Shown here: in pieces, positions 25,101-33,766 of the stretch
How the letters are laid out: every line of letters starts with the position of its first letter
How positions within the stretch are numbered: the first letter of the stretch is position 1
Origin: Amycolatopsis sp. A133
GTDB lineage: Bacteria > Actinomycetota > Actinomycetes > Mycobacteriales > Pseudonocardiaceae
Length of the DNA: 64,000 nucleotides
Reading direction: 5' to 3'
Assembly (NCBI RefSeq): GCF_031082405.1
Contig: NZ_JAVHJU010000024.1
Coordinates: forward strand, 1 to 64,000
Program-made: the position numbers and the translations under genes
The notes under the pieces: model-generated
The model's database searches: none
The model's input: the letters and a program-made list of their open reading frames with translations, nothing else
What the model was told of the DNA's origin: nothing

Positions 25101-25939
25101 CGGAGACGCGTCGCCGCAACGGCCGCGTGAAGCACGACGCCGTGGCGGCGCTGGTCCACACGACCGCGCGCGGGCAGGTGCTGCTGGTGACCAGCCGCGG
25201 CCGGGCGTTCAAGACGGACGTGCTGCCGCTGCCGGTGCTGCCCGAGCAGGCCGGCACGGTGTCGCTGCGCGGCGGCATGGCGGCGAAGGAACTGGTGCCG
25301 CTGGAGAAGGGCGAGACGGTCGTCGGGATCGCCCCGCTGGGCGAGCAGGCGGCGGGCTCCCCGGGCCTGGCGCTCGGTACCCGCGCCGGCGTGGTGAAGA
25401 TCTGTTCGCCGGAGTGGCCGGTCCGCTCGGACGAGTTCGAAGTGATCTCGTTGAAGGACGGCGACGAGGTCGTCGGCGCAACGTGGCTGACGGACGGCTC
25501 GGAGACGCTCGCGTTCGTCTCGTCGGAGGCGTCGCTGCTGAAGTACGCGGCCTCGCTGGTCCGCCCGCAGGGCCTCAAGGGCGGCGGCATGGCGGGCATG
25601 AACCTGCCCGCGGGCGCGTCGGCGGTGTTCTTCGGCGCGGTCCGCACGGACGACGACGAGCACGGTGAGCCGATGGTGATCACGGCAACGGGCCAGAGCG
25701 TGAAGGTGACCCCGTTCAGCGAGTACCCGGCGAAGGGCCGCGCCACGGGCGGCGTCCGGGCCCAGCGGTTCCTCAAGGGCGAGACGGAACTGCGAGTGGC
25801 GTGGATCGGCCCCCGCCCAGCGGGAGCGGCCCGCAACGGCGACCCGGTGGAGCTCCCGGAGATCGACGTCCGCCGCGACGGCTCGGGCCACGCCCACCCC
25901 GGCCCGGACGTGGTGGGTCACCTCATCGAACGCGGCTGA
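22148..25939 (+). CDS. parC: DNA topoisomerase IV subunit A precursor, interrupted by an intein
   Basis: A 1263-residue precursor; removal of the 435-residue intein (residues 88-522) leaves an 828-residue breakage-reunion subunit. The N-extein ends GYRPTHAYVKSSRVVGD; the C-extein begins CMGKYHPHGDTAIYDAMVRL. The DNA-cleaving tyrosine is Tyr571 of the precursor (Tyr136 mature) in AASRYTEARM. The long coiled tower helices and a C-terminal beta-pinwheel with about four to five GyrA-box-like repeats (VLLVTSRGRAFKTDVL, LGTRAGVVKI) follow. Translation starts at GTG after AAGGAG. Splicing must occur for function, because the intein separates the winged-helix DNA-binding segment just before the conserved HPHGD. 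It forms an operon with parE and ends in a strong palindrome. Confidence 0.95.
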   Translation: MARRKGTTTKVDPSAFDAAGAQVFENPLKTEIEDSYLEYAYSVIHSRALPDARDGLKPVHRRILYSMNENGYRPTHAYVKSSRVVGDCFVRGALVSTPDGLRPIEEIGIGDQVLDRGGASVPVTEVYENPASELVRVTWANGHTMLVTPGQRFRTVAEDSSLTWTDARDLTGRRTVAYGNARRENRPTGGDRYAYLLGLITAEGFAVDRNRDADGRVRIHMCDVEPLDAVYEWATANGLGVSRGTRPAAKPGWRDQHILTFARHEGLLAAGNPLSDAKTVPAEVLTNRSHWAPFLAGIFDGDGYIRKNRREIVYVSTSEVLVRQVYAMLADLGIHGHHWTDPKPGGHKTLLGLSVSGSDAAALAGILTPWITIGYKKSDLEKLTEITYGYGGKQGNDRLPAKGVMAEFSAAHVGGGWFRDSEGTAFRASLSVVSGAKVRYGKDRHGTALADRSFPLERAHQDGWIEKLRRIGSPLADRLDALKGFSFLEVVSVERVEPDVTYDIQVGTEAHEFVVEGFAVHNCMGKYHPHGDTAIYDAMVRLAQDFSLNVPLIDGHGNFGSPDDGPAASRYTEARMSPEAMQLVGELGEDTVDFRPNYDGSLEEPSVLPAAFPNLLVNGTSGIAVGMATNMIPHNLGEVIAAARWLITHPTATLDKLMEFVPGPDLPTGGKLLGLDEVRRAYETGRGVVRMRASVETGPLEGSRGRQAITVTELPYGVGPEKVIEKITDEVNKSKRLTGIADVKDLTDRENGTRLVIECKVGVNPQALLADLYRLTPLEQSFGINNLVLVDGQPQTLGLKELLEVFLRHRYDVVTRRTKYRRRKREERLHLVDGLLIALLNIDKVIKLIRESENAQAAKDGLMTRFKLSEIQATYILDTPLRRLTKYDRLELESEQERLREEIAELTKILDDESVLKKLVSSELAKVAKDFTTERRTSLIDGDLKEVLAASKPSGPLEVTDDPCQVILSATGLVARTAAESEEATETRRRNGRVKHDAVAALVHTTARGQVLLVTSRGRAFKTDVLPLPVLPEQAGTVSLRGGMAAKELVPLEKGETVVGIAPLGEQAAGSPGLALGTRAGVVKICSPEWPVRSDEFEVISLKDGDEVVGATWLTDGSETLAFVSSEASLLKYAASLVRPQGLKGGGMAGMNLPAGASAVFFGAVRTDDDEHGEPMVITATGQSVKVTPFSEYPAKGRATGGVRAQRFLKGETELRVAWIGPRPAGAARNGDPVELPEIDVRRDGSGHAHPGPDVVGHLIERG
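22409..23713 (+). mobile_element. Intein with LAGLIDADG homing endonuclease, in parC
   Basis: Residue 1 is Cys (CFVRGALVSTPDG, block A) and the N-terminal splicing domain runs through block B near TWANGHTMLVTPGQRF. The endonuclease carries two dodecapeptide motifs, YLLGLITAEG and FLAGIFDGDG, each with an acidic metal ligand, so it looks active. The C-terminal splicing blocks are VTYDIQVGTEAHEFVVEGFAVHN (F and G), ending His-Asn, and the +1 extein residue is Cys. All residues expected for the standard splicing pathway are present. The site, just before MG(K/N)YHPHGD, matches the well-known mycobacterial GyrA intein position. Third-position GC is slightly lower than in the exteins, which fits separate ancestry. 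Confidence 0.95.
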
Positions 25940-25944
25940 CGCCT

Positions 25945-25986
25945 CGTGAGTGGTAAGGCGGGTTCTAACCCGCCTTACCACTCACG
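25945..25986. terminator. Perfect 20-bp palindrome, bidirectional terminator between parC and the ThuA gene
   Basis: Two 20-base arms (CGTGAGTGGTAAGGCGGGTT and its exact complement) with a two-base centre. It fills almost the whole 52-bp gap between two convergent genes. Confidence 0.75.
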
Positions 25987-25991
25987 ACCGG

Positions 25992-27263
25992 CTAGGCGAC
26001 CTTGAACGACTGAGCGGCGCTGCCGTTGCAGGCCGCCTGGACGAGCTGGACGCTGTCCGCCGTGGACGACCCCGGCACCGTCAGGCACTTCCCGCTGTGC
26101 CGGGTGACGAAGTGGTAGTACCCGCCGCCTTCGGACACCGGCTGCCACTGCTGGTTGCCGCCGCCGCTGTAGGACCACAGCTGCAACCCGGCGTTGTCGG
26201 CCGTCGACACCCCGGTCACGTCGATGACCTGGGCCGCGTTCGTCCGGTTGTTGATGCGGTCGTAACCGCCGCCGGTCGGGGCGAACTGGTACTGCTGGGC
26301 CGCGGTGCCGTTGCACGTGTACTGCTGGATCACCGTGCCGTTGGCGCTGGCGGCACTACGGGCGTCGATGCACTTGCCGGACGCCTTGTTCGTCACGGCG
26401 TACCACGCCGCGGGGTCGATCGTGCCCGGGTCCGGCGGGGTCGTGGTCCCGCCGCCGCCGAGCCACTTCAGGCCGTCGAGCACGAACCGGTTCTGGTCGG
26501 CGCTCTCGAACGTCGACGACAGCGCCGTGTTCGTCTCGTAGTTCATCGCGTTGTGGCCGAAGTTCGCGTAGAGCATCTTGTAGCTCTTGTTCGTCCACGC
26601 GATCGGGTAGTAGCCGCTGTACCAGGTCTGGTTCGGGTCGGTGCCGATCGGGAAGGTGCCCTGGTCCATCGACGCCAGAATCGCAATGTTCGGATTCTGC
26701 CGCAGGTCGTTCTGCCAGGCGTACCACTCCGAGGTGGACGACCGGATGGTCGCCGGCAGGTTCACCGTCGACGGGTGCGTGCGGTTCTCGATCCGCAGCG
26801 TCTCCGGGGTCGGGCCCCACGTGTTCGACGTGAACCGGCCGGTGCCGAGGAAGTCGTTGTGGAACCAGTTCGCGTACGACGGCGTGGAGCTGTCGTTGTA
26901 AGCCGTGACGTGGAAGCCGAAGAACCCGCCGCCGGCCTGCATGTACCGCTGGAAGCCCTGGAACTGCGCCTGCGACTGCGGCTGGTCGTCGAGGAACAAC
27001 ACCACCTGGTACTGGTCCGGGGTGAGGGTTGTGAGCTGGTTCCAGTTGGTCGTCGCCGTGTAGGTGAACCCGTTGGCCGCCGCCTGCTGCGGGAACCAGA
27101 CGTTGGCTTCCTTCTCGAAGCTGATGTGCGCGGCGTCGTACGAGCCGCTGTAGAAGGCCAGGACCTTGAACGGCGTGGCGGCCTGCACCGCCGGAGCGCC
27201 CAGCGAGAGTCCTAGGCAGGCGGCGAAGAAGGCGAGAATTCTGAGCAGGGGACGGCGGGGCAT
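25992..27263 (-). CDS. Secreted ThuA-domain protein with ricin-type lectin domain
   Basis: 423 residues. A signal peptide (LLRILAFFAACLGLSLGAPAVQA) precedes a ThuA/glutamine-amidotransferase-like domain over residues 35-270 (VLAFYSGSYDAAHISFEKEAN, GGGFFGFHVTAYND, MLYANFGHNAMNYE). After a Gly/Thr/Pro linker, residues 290-423 form a ricin B-like trefoil with repeated QQW/QQY-type motifs (AAQQYQFAP, GNQQWQPV, AQSFKVA) that bind galactose- or xylose-like sugars. ThuA is linked to trehalose and other disaccharide metabolism but its chemistry is unsettled. Start at 27263 has GGAAGGA upstream; a longer frame would spoil the signal peptide. A GH3 enzyme gene lies 29 bp upstream in the same direction. 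Confidence 0.9.
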   Translation of the reverse strand: MPRRPLLRILAFFAACLGLSLGAPAVQAATPFKVLAFYSGSYDAAHISFEKEANVWFPQQAAANGFTYTATTNWNQLTTLTPDQYQVVLFLDDQPQSQAQFQGFQRYMQAGGGFFGFHVTAYNDSSTPSYANWFHNDFLGTGRFTSNTWGPTPETLRIENRTHPSTVNLPATIRSSTSEWYAWQNDLRQNPNIAILASMDQGTFPIGTDPNQTWYSGYYPIAWTNKSYKMLYANFGHNAMNYETNTALSSTFESADQNRFVLDGLKWLGGGGTTTPPDPGTIDPAAWYAVTNKASGKCIDARSAASANGTVIQQYTCNGTAAQQYQFAPTGGGYDRINNRTNAAQVIDVTGVSTADNAGLQLWSYSGGGNQQWQPVSEGGGYYHFVTRHSGKCLTVPGSSTADSVQLVQAACNGSAAQSFKVA

Positions 27264-27292
27264 GCGTGTTCCTTCCGGTGGGGGACGGTGGC

Positions 27293-29122
<1,830 letters not shown>

Positions 29123-29185
29123 CCGGGTCCTCCTCGTCGAGAGACCAAAATTCACGCCTTGAATTAATGCATAGTCCTCGACGGT

Positions 29186-29197
29186 TGGTCCAGACCT
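29186..29197. promoter_or_regulatory. DasR-like (dre) inverted repeat upstream of the GH3 gene
   Basis: TGGTCCAGACCT matches the Streptomyces dre/chitinase operator core TGGTCTAGACCA at 10 of 12 positions. It is about 64 bp upstream of the GH3 start, a normal operator position. HutC-subfamily GntR regulators other than DasR bind similar sites. Confidence 0.38.
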
Positions 29198-29276
29198 CTG
29201 AGCGAACTCGGGTGCCGGTCAGCGGGATTGTGCGTTCCGGCCGGGAACTGACCTAATTCGGTCCTACGGTGACGCC

Positions 29277-29768
29277 ATGACCCGCGAACACGACGACCTC
29301 CTCGAGCTCCTGGCCGAAGTCCGGAAGCGCTTGCTGATCCCGGCCCGCGGCGTTTCGGACGCCGACGCGGCCAAGCGCACGACGGTCAGCGAGCTGACCC
29401 TCGGCGGCTTGATCCGCCACCTGGCCACGGGCGAGCGCCTGTGGCTGCAGATCCTGCGGACCGCCGACGGATCCCTGCCGGACGGCATGCTGGACACGGA
29501 CCAGTACTCGATGAGCGAGACGCTGTCCCACTGGCTCACGGCTTACGAAGCCGCCGCTGCCGAGACCGACGCGTACGTGGCTTCACTGCCTTCGCTGGAC
29601 GTCGAGGTCCAGCTGCCGACGACACCGTGGTCACCACCGGAGCCGCAGTTCTGGTCGGCCCGGCGGATAGTCCTGCACTTGATCCACGAGACGGCCCAGC
29701 ACGCGGGCCACGCGGACATCATCCGGGAGTCGTTGGACGGCGCGAATTCCACGGCTCAGCTGGCTTGA
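29277..29768 (+). CDS. DinB-superfamily protein (DUF664)
   Basis: A 163-residue four-helix DinB/mycothiol-transferase-like protein. The three metal-binding histidines expected for the fold are seen in GGLIRHLATGERLW, near residue 48, and in LIHETAQHAGHADIIRE, near residues 138-145. DUF664 members are presumed thiol-dependent (mycothiol) transferases acting on small molecules. TACGGT stands six bases before the ATG and there is no Shine-Dalgarno sequence, so it is probably leaderless. Single gene, convergent with the YbaB operon. Confidence 0.88.
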   Translation: MTREHDDLLELLAEVRKRLLIPARGVSDADAAKRTTVSELTLGGLIRHLATGERLWLQILRTADGSLPDGMLDTDQYSMSETLSHWLTAYEAAAAETDAYVASLPSLDVEVQLPTTPWSPPEPQFWSARRIVLHLIHETAQHAGHADIIRESLDGANSTAQLA

Positions 29769-29804
29769 GGGTCGTGGACAGAACCGGCCCAGCCCGACCG
29801 GAAC

Positions 29805-29826
29805 TGTCGGTGCCCTGCCGTAGCGT
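29805..29826 (+). promoter_or_regulatory. PafBC-type promoter motif facing antisense into the YbaB operon
   Basis: TGTCGGTG, eight bases, TAGCGT: an exact fit to the TGTCRGTG-N8-TAnnnT pattern of RecA-independent DNA-damage promoters. Transcription would run rightwards, antisense to the gene ending at 29842. No plus-strand gene follows. Confidence 0.45.
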
Positions 29827-29841
29827 GGAAACGGGGGCTGC

Positions 29842-30339
29842 TCAGCGGTCCGAGCGCAGCGAAGCCGGGTCGAAGGAGTCCCAGTACGCGTCCTCGTCCT
29901 CGACACTTGTCACCGGTTCGGGTGATTCCGCCGGCGCCGAACCGAGCCGCTCGGCCCGCTGCCGCTGGAACTCCTCGACCGTCATGCCCGGGTCGTCGTC
30001 CTGCGCACGGGCCGGCGCCGGGACTCCCGTCATCTGCTCGATCATGTACGTCATGTCTTCGCCGAGCAGCAGGGCCACCTTGTTGTAACCGTCCTGGGTC
30101 GCCTCGCGCATGGCCGCCTGGGCGATCTCCACCACCAGCGGGCCCAGCTGCTCGCCCAGGTTCACCGCCGACGGCGCCAGCCACAGCCGCAGGAGCTTGC
30201 CGCGGGCGTCGACGGTGATCTCGACCTGCCCGTCGAGGTCGTGGGCCGTGCCGGACGCCGACGCGAGCAGCTCCTCCACCCGGGCCATCGCCTCTTCGCG
30301 GGCGCGGGCCTGGGCGATCAGCTGGCGGGTTGTGATCAC
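29842..30339 (-). CDS. YbaB/EbfC-like protein (distal gene of the WXG100 operon)
   Basis: 165 residues. An N-terminal helix (QLIAQARAREEAMARVEELLASAS) leads into the YbaB beta sheet (GQVEITVDARGKLLRLWLAPSAV) and a long helix, followed by an acidic Glu/Asp-rich tail. YbaB proteins bind DNA as dimers, but in actinobacteria diverged copies recur in secretion-associated (ESX-like) loci, where the role is unknown. The GTG start overlaps the stop of the preceding gene (GTGA), showing coupling. Confidence 0.75.
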   Translation of the reverse strand: MITTRQLIAQARAREEAMARVEELLASASGTAHDLDGQVEITVDARGKLLRLWLAPSAVNLGEQLGPLVVEIAQAAMREATQDGYNKVALLLGEDMTYMIEQMTGVPAPARAQDDDPGMTVEEFQRQRAERLGSAPAESPEPVTSVEDEDAYWDSFDPASLRSDR

Positions 30340-30719
30340 CTCGATCCCCCTCCGTACGAATAGGTCTCGGCGTCCGGGTCGTCGTCCGGGATCGGTTCGT
30401 AGCCCAGGGTTTCCAGCTGCGCGGCGTCCACCACGGGGGCCAGCGCGTGGTACATCTTGTCGCCCGCGCGGCGGGTCGCGCGCTGGGCCAGCTCGAAGAT
30501 CCGGTCGGCGAGCACCGCCGACCCGTGCCGCAGCGCCGACCGGTGGATCGTCACGCCGGTCAGCAGCCCGCCGGGCGCCACCTGGACCTCGATCCCGCCG
30601 GCGTCCGCCTTGCCCACCACCGGACCCGAGCGGGCGAGGCGCGCCGAAGCCTCCGCGCCCGCCCGCGTTGCCTGCTCGGCGATCCGCGCGGAAGCCAGGT
30701 CGATGTCGAATTCAGCCAC
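30336..30719 (-). CDS. Short YbaB/EbfC-like protein
   Basis: 127 residues with a YbaB-like core: helix ARIAEQATRAGAEASARLARS, strands GIEVQVAPGGLLTGVTIHRSAL, then a helix and a tail rich in Asp, Tyr and Gly (YEPIPDDDPDAETYSYGGG). It starts with GTG three bases after the NlpC/P60 stop and ends in a GTGA overlap with the second YbaB-like gene. The two copies are only distantly similar and may form a heterodimer. Confidence 0.72.
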   Translation of the reverse strand: MAEFDIDLASARIAEQATRAGAEASARLARSGPVVGKADAGGIEVQVAPGGLLTGVTIHRSALRHGSAVLADRIFELAQRATRRAGDKMYHALAPVVDAAQLETLGYEPIPDDDPDAETYSYGGGSR

Positions 30720-30722
30720 AGC

Positions 30723-31844
30723 TCACCCCGTAGGCCGGTAGAAGCCGATGAACGACTGCCCCGCGTTCGTGGTGCGGATCTTGCTGATCTGCACCGGGTC
30801 GCCGGCCTCGACCATCTGGCCGTCGCCGATCACCATGGCCACGTGCCCGGACCACACGACGAGGTCGCCGGGCAGCAGCTGGTCGATCGAGGGCACCTCG
30901 GCCCCGACCGTCTGCTGCGCCGCCGTCCGCGGCAGCTGCAGGCCCGCGTCCTGGTACGACGTCATGGTCAGCCCGCTGCAGTCGAGGCCGACACCGCGGG
31001 CGGTGCCGCCCCAGACGTAAGGCACGCCGAGCTGCGAAAGCGCGTTGCGCACGGCCTTGGCCGCGGTCTCGTTCGGCGCCATGACCTGCTTGCCGCCGGG
31101 CAGGTTGATCGCGACGCCGCTGCCGGGCTGCGGCGGGATCGCGACCGGCAGCCGCGGCTTGTGCACGGCGCCACCGCCACCGCCGCCGCCTCCCCCACCG
31201 CCGCCGCCCCCGCCGTCCGAACCGCCGGAGGAGCCGCTGTTGCTGTTGAACGACGACCCGACCTTCGTCGAGGCGGACGACGCCGACGTCGACTGCTCTT
31301 CGCCGCCGAGCCGGGTGCCGATGGCGGTGAGGTCGTTGATCGTCTGTTCGCTGAACGTCGCGGCCTGGCCGGTGAGCTGGCTGATCTTGGTCTGCAGCTT
31401 CATCAGGATGTCGCGCGAAGCGGCGCCGCGGCTCTCCGGCGGCTGGATGGTCTTGACCGCTTCCAGCGCCTTCATCGACGCCGAGATCTCCTTGATGATC
31501 TGGTCGCGGACCTGGTCGTTCTTGATCTCGCCGACGTGCAGCGTCTCGGCCGCCTCGGCGACGGCCTTCTCGATCTCGGCGCTCTCGTCGAGGAGGTCCT
31601 GGACCTCCTTCTCCAGGCTCTGCGACGTCGCCGTGGCCCGGTCGGTCGTCGAACCCGAGCTGGCGGAAACGAGGTTGACGCGCTGGGCGGAGGCGTGGTC
31701 GCGGGTCGTGCCGACCGACGTCTGCAGGGCGAGGTGCGCGTCCCGGGCGCCGCCGATGGCGGCCGGGTCGTGGCGCAGCTTCTGCGCGAACTGGTTGGTC
31801 GTGTCCAGGCCGTGCCGGACGAGCTGGTCGGCGTGCTCGGTCAC
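30723..31844 (-). CDS. NlpC/P60 peptidase with N-terminal coiled-coil (ESX-type) domain
   Basis: 373 residues. Residues 1-190 are an alpha-helical, signal-less domain resembling WXG/LXG-type secretion domains (DQLVRHGLDTTNQFAQKL, a long coiled coil around LEKEVQDLLDESAEIEKAVAEAAETL). A Ser-rich stretch and an uninterrupted run of about 16 glycines form a linker. Residues 265-373 are an NlpC/P60 cysteine peptidase: LGVPYVWGGTARGVGLDCSGL with the nucleophile Cys, then DLVVWSGHVAMVIG with the His. Such enzymes cut the D-Glu/meso-Dap bond of peptidoglycan stem peptides. With no signal peptide it presumably leaves through a type VII system. The GTG start overlaps the upstream WXG-like stop. Confidence 0.86.
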   Translation of the reverse strand: MTEHADQLVRHGLDTTNQFAQKLRHDPAAIGGARDAHLALQTSVGTTRDHASAQRVNLVSASSGSTTDRATATSQSLEKEVQDLLDESAEIEKAVAEAAETLHVGEIKNDQVRDQIIKEISASMKALEAVKTIQPPESRGAASRDILMKLQTKISQLTGQAATFSEQTINDLTAIGTRLGGEEQSTSASSASTKVGSSFNSNSGSSGGSDGGGGGGGGGGGGGGGAVHKPRLPVAIPPQPGSGVAINLPGGKQVMAPNETAAKAVRNALSQLGVPYVWGGTARGVGLDCSGLTMTSYQDAGLQLPRTAAQQTVGAEVPSIDQLLPGDLVVWSGHVAMVIGDGQMVEAGDPVQISKIRTTNAGQSFIGFYRPTG

Positions 31845-32188
31845 GCGTCCCGCCCGAGGTCGCCGCCGAGCCGCCGGACGAAGTCGCCGTGCTCGGCCTC
31901 GACCGCCGCGTAGTTGCGGTCGGTCTGCCGGGCGGCTTCGCCGACCTGCCGCCAGCCGCCGCCGACGCGGTGCATCTTTTCCTGCAGCGCGCGCATCCGG
32001 CCGCTGTAGGCGCCGGAGAAGCCGGACTCGCCGCCCATCTCCGAAAAACCATCGCCGCCGAGCGTCACGTGCGGACCGACGTGCCGCTCCGCAGCACCCT
32101 TGACGTCTTCACCGAGCGGGTCGACTTCGCGCGCGTACCGCGTGTACGCGCCGTCGTCGACGTGAAACCCCGAATGCGAACCGTCCAC
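31841..32188 (-). CDS. WXG100-superfamily-like small protein
   Basis: 115 residues, first gene of the operon, preceded by GGGAGGG. After a Gly-rich start it has a helical hairpin (AYSGRMRALQEKMHRVGGGWRQVGEAARQTDRNYAAVEAEHGDFVRRL) with a GGGW turn-like motif in place of a canonical WXG. The size and helical hairpin fit EsxA/EspC-like proteins exported by type VII systems. It is likely the partner or escort of the NlpC/P60 enzyme encoded in overlap downstream. Confidence 0.65.
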   Translation of the reverse strand: MDGSHSGFHVDDGAYTRYAREVDPLGEDVKGAAERHVGPHVTLGGDGFSEMGGESGFSGAYSGRMRALQEKMHRVGGGWRQVGEAARQTDRNYAAVEAEHGDFVRRLGGDLGRDA

Positions 32189-32205
32189 TGGCCCTCCCTG
32201 TCACC

Positions 32206-32290
32206 GGGGGTGCGACGTGCGTGCGGCACCCCCGGTTCCCTGTGCCATCCGGGCTTCGCCCGGGCCGGGGGCTCCGCCACCCGGACCCCC
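32206..32290. terminator. Cluster of GC-rich hairpins between the DsbA-like gene and the WXG operon
   Basis: Three inverted repeats lie in a row: GGGGGTGC/GCACCCCC (32206-32233), CCGGGC/GCCCGG (32249-32263) and GGGGG/CCCCC (32267-32290). They follow the DsbA-like stop on the minus strand and precede the WXG promoter. No open frame is credible in the 168-bp gap. Confidence 0.5.
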
Positions 32291-32356
32291 GAAGAGATGT
32301 CGTGCGGGAATCAGCCTAGTCCACGGCCCATACCCGGGTGGGCGAATTGCCCGGAG

Positions 32357-33166
32357 TCAGCCGATGACCTTCTTGAGCCAATCCGGGTCCTGCCAGGAGA
32401 CGATCGAGCCGTTCGCGGTGACCGTCGGCGTGCCGAACCCGCGCTGGCCGCCGCCGAAGTCCTGCGCCAGCTTCGGGTCGGTCTCGATCTGCTGGAACGC
32501 GGTGTTCAGCTGCTGGTCGTAGGTGCCCGCGTTGACCGTCTGGGCGAACGCCGGATCGGTGATGCCGACGTTCTTGCCGAGCTCGATCAGCTGCGCCTTG
32601 TCGTAGCCGCGCTTGCCCTCTTCGGGCTGGTTGGCGAACAGCGCGTCGTGGAACTGGAGGAACTTGCCGGCGTCGGCCGCGGCGAGTGCCGCGTTCGCCG
32701 AGTCCAGCGAGTAGCCGGGCGGGCTCGACTTCCCGGTGAGCAGCGGCACCATGTGGTAGCGGACCTGCAGCTTGCCGTCGTTGATCGCCTGCTCGACGTC
32801 GCTCTTGTACCGCTTCTCGAACTCGCCGCAGATCGGGCAGAGGAAGTCGGCGTAGACGTCGATCGAGGCCTTGGCGCCGGTCTTGCCGACGGTGACGACC
32901 ACGCCGTCACGCTTCTGGCCGACATCACCCGCCAGCGCGCTCGTCGGCTCGCCGGGGTTGATGACCTGGCCCTCGGTCTTGTTCCGGTCCGAAATCGTCC
33001 AGATCACGCCGCCGATCACGAGCGCGGCCACGACGACCACGGCCCCGATCCCGATGATCCACTTCCGCTTGTCCCCGGACGCGCCCCTGGCCTGGGCCAC
33101 CGCCCTCGCTCCCCCGGCCTGTGCGGCCTGACGACGCTTCCGAGCGGTCCGCTCAGCTCCACCCAC
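32357..33166 (-). CDS. Membrane-anchored DsbA/thioredoxin-fold oxidoreductase
   Basis: 269 residues. A basic cytoplasmic N-terminus is followed by one membrane helix (WIIGIGAVVVVAALVIGGVIW, residues 36-56). The external thioredoxin-like domain has the redox motif CPIC in VYADFLCPICGEFEKRY, an inserted helical region and a cis-Pro in GFGTPTVTANG. This is the DsbA_4/thioredoxin_4 family that introduces disulfides into exported proteins in actinobacteria. It is six bases downstream of a MauE/DoxX membrane protein, the usual VKOR-independent electron partner. The GTG start has GGGAA ten bases upstream. Confidence 0.9.
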   Translation of the reverse strand: MGGAERTARKRRQAAQAGGARAVAQARGASGDKRKWIIGIGAVVVVAALVIGGVIWTISDRNKTEGQVINPGEPTSALAGDVGQKRDGVVVTVGKTGAKASIDVYADFLCPICGEFEKRYKSDVEQAINDGKLQVRYHMVPLLTGKSSPPGYSLDSANAALAAADAGKFLQFHDALFANQPEEGKRGYDKAQLIELGKNVGITDPAFAQTVNAGTYDQQLNTAFQQIETDPKLAQDFGGGQRGFGTPTVTANGSIVSWQDPDWLKKVIG

Positions 33167-33172
33167 TGTGTA

Positions 33173-33700
33173 TCAATTCCCTTCCGCGATACCCGAGTAG
33201 TCGTGCCCGGGTCCGGTGGAGTTCCCGCGACCTCGCGCGAGCCAGCCGTCGAGTGACAGCCAGGTGCGCGGGCGCGCCAGCAGCCAGGCGGCGAGCAGCG
33301 CGAACCCCGAGTCGCGGAGGATCTCCTGCGGGTACTCCGTCTGCCCCGCCGCCACGTGGCCGCCGCCCCCGAAGCACCCGCAGTCGATGCTCAGGCCGCG
33401 CGCCCACGACTGGGCGATCCCGGCGATGAGCACGAGCAGCAGGCCCAGCGAAGCCGCGGCGGCCCACCGGGTCACGAGGCCCGCGAGCAGCAGCAGCCCG
33501 AGCACGAGTTCCACGAGCGGCAGCGCGATGGCCGCCACGTCTTCGAGCGCGTCCGGCAGCACCTCGTACGCCTGCACGGCGATCAGCGTCTGGCCGGGAT
33601 CCGCCAGCTTCAGGGCACCGGAAACGAGCCAGACGGCCGCGAGCCCGAGCCGGGCGAGGGTGCCGACGGTGTTCAGCACGGGTTGGGACGGTCGCACCAC
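33173..33700 (-). CDS. MauE/DoxX-family redox membrane protein
   Basis: A 175-residue four-helix membrane protein: LGLAAVWLVSGALKLADP, then helices around residues 55-100, then the cysteine motif IDCGCFGGGGHVA, then a last helix. The CGC-F motif marks members associated with DsbA-like partners and methylamine-type protein maturation. TAGCCT six bases before the GTG suggests a leaderless message. It forms a two-gene unit with the DsbA-like protein and probably recycles its disulfide. Confidence 0.85.
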   Translation of the reverse strand: MVRPSQPVLNTVGTLARLGLAAVWLVSGALKLADPGQTLIAVQAYEVLPDALEDVAAIALPLVELVLGLLLLAGLVTRWAAAASLGLLLVLIAGIAQSWARGLSIDCGCFGGGGHVAAGQTEYPQEILRDSGFALLAAWLLARPRTWLSLDGWLARGRGNSTGPGHDYSGIAEGN

Positions 33701-33766
33701 GCACTTAGGCTAACGGGAGGACCTGAGAACCACGTGAGGCAGGACCGCGGCGGAGGGAGCGGCTGG

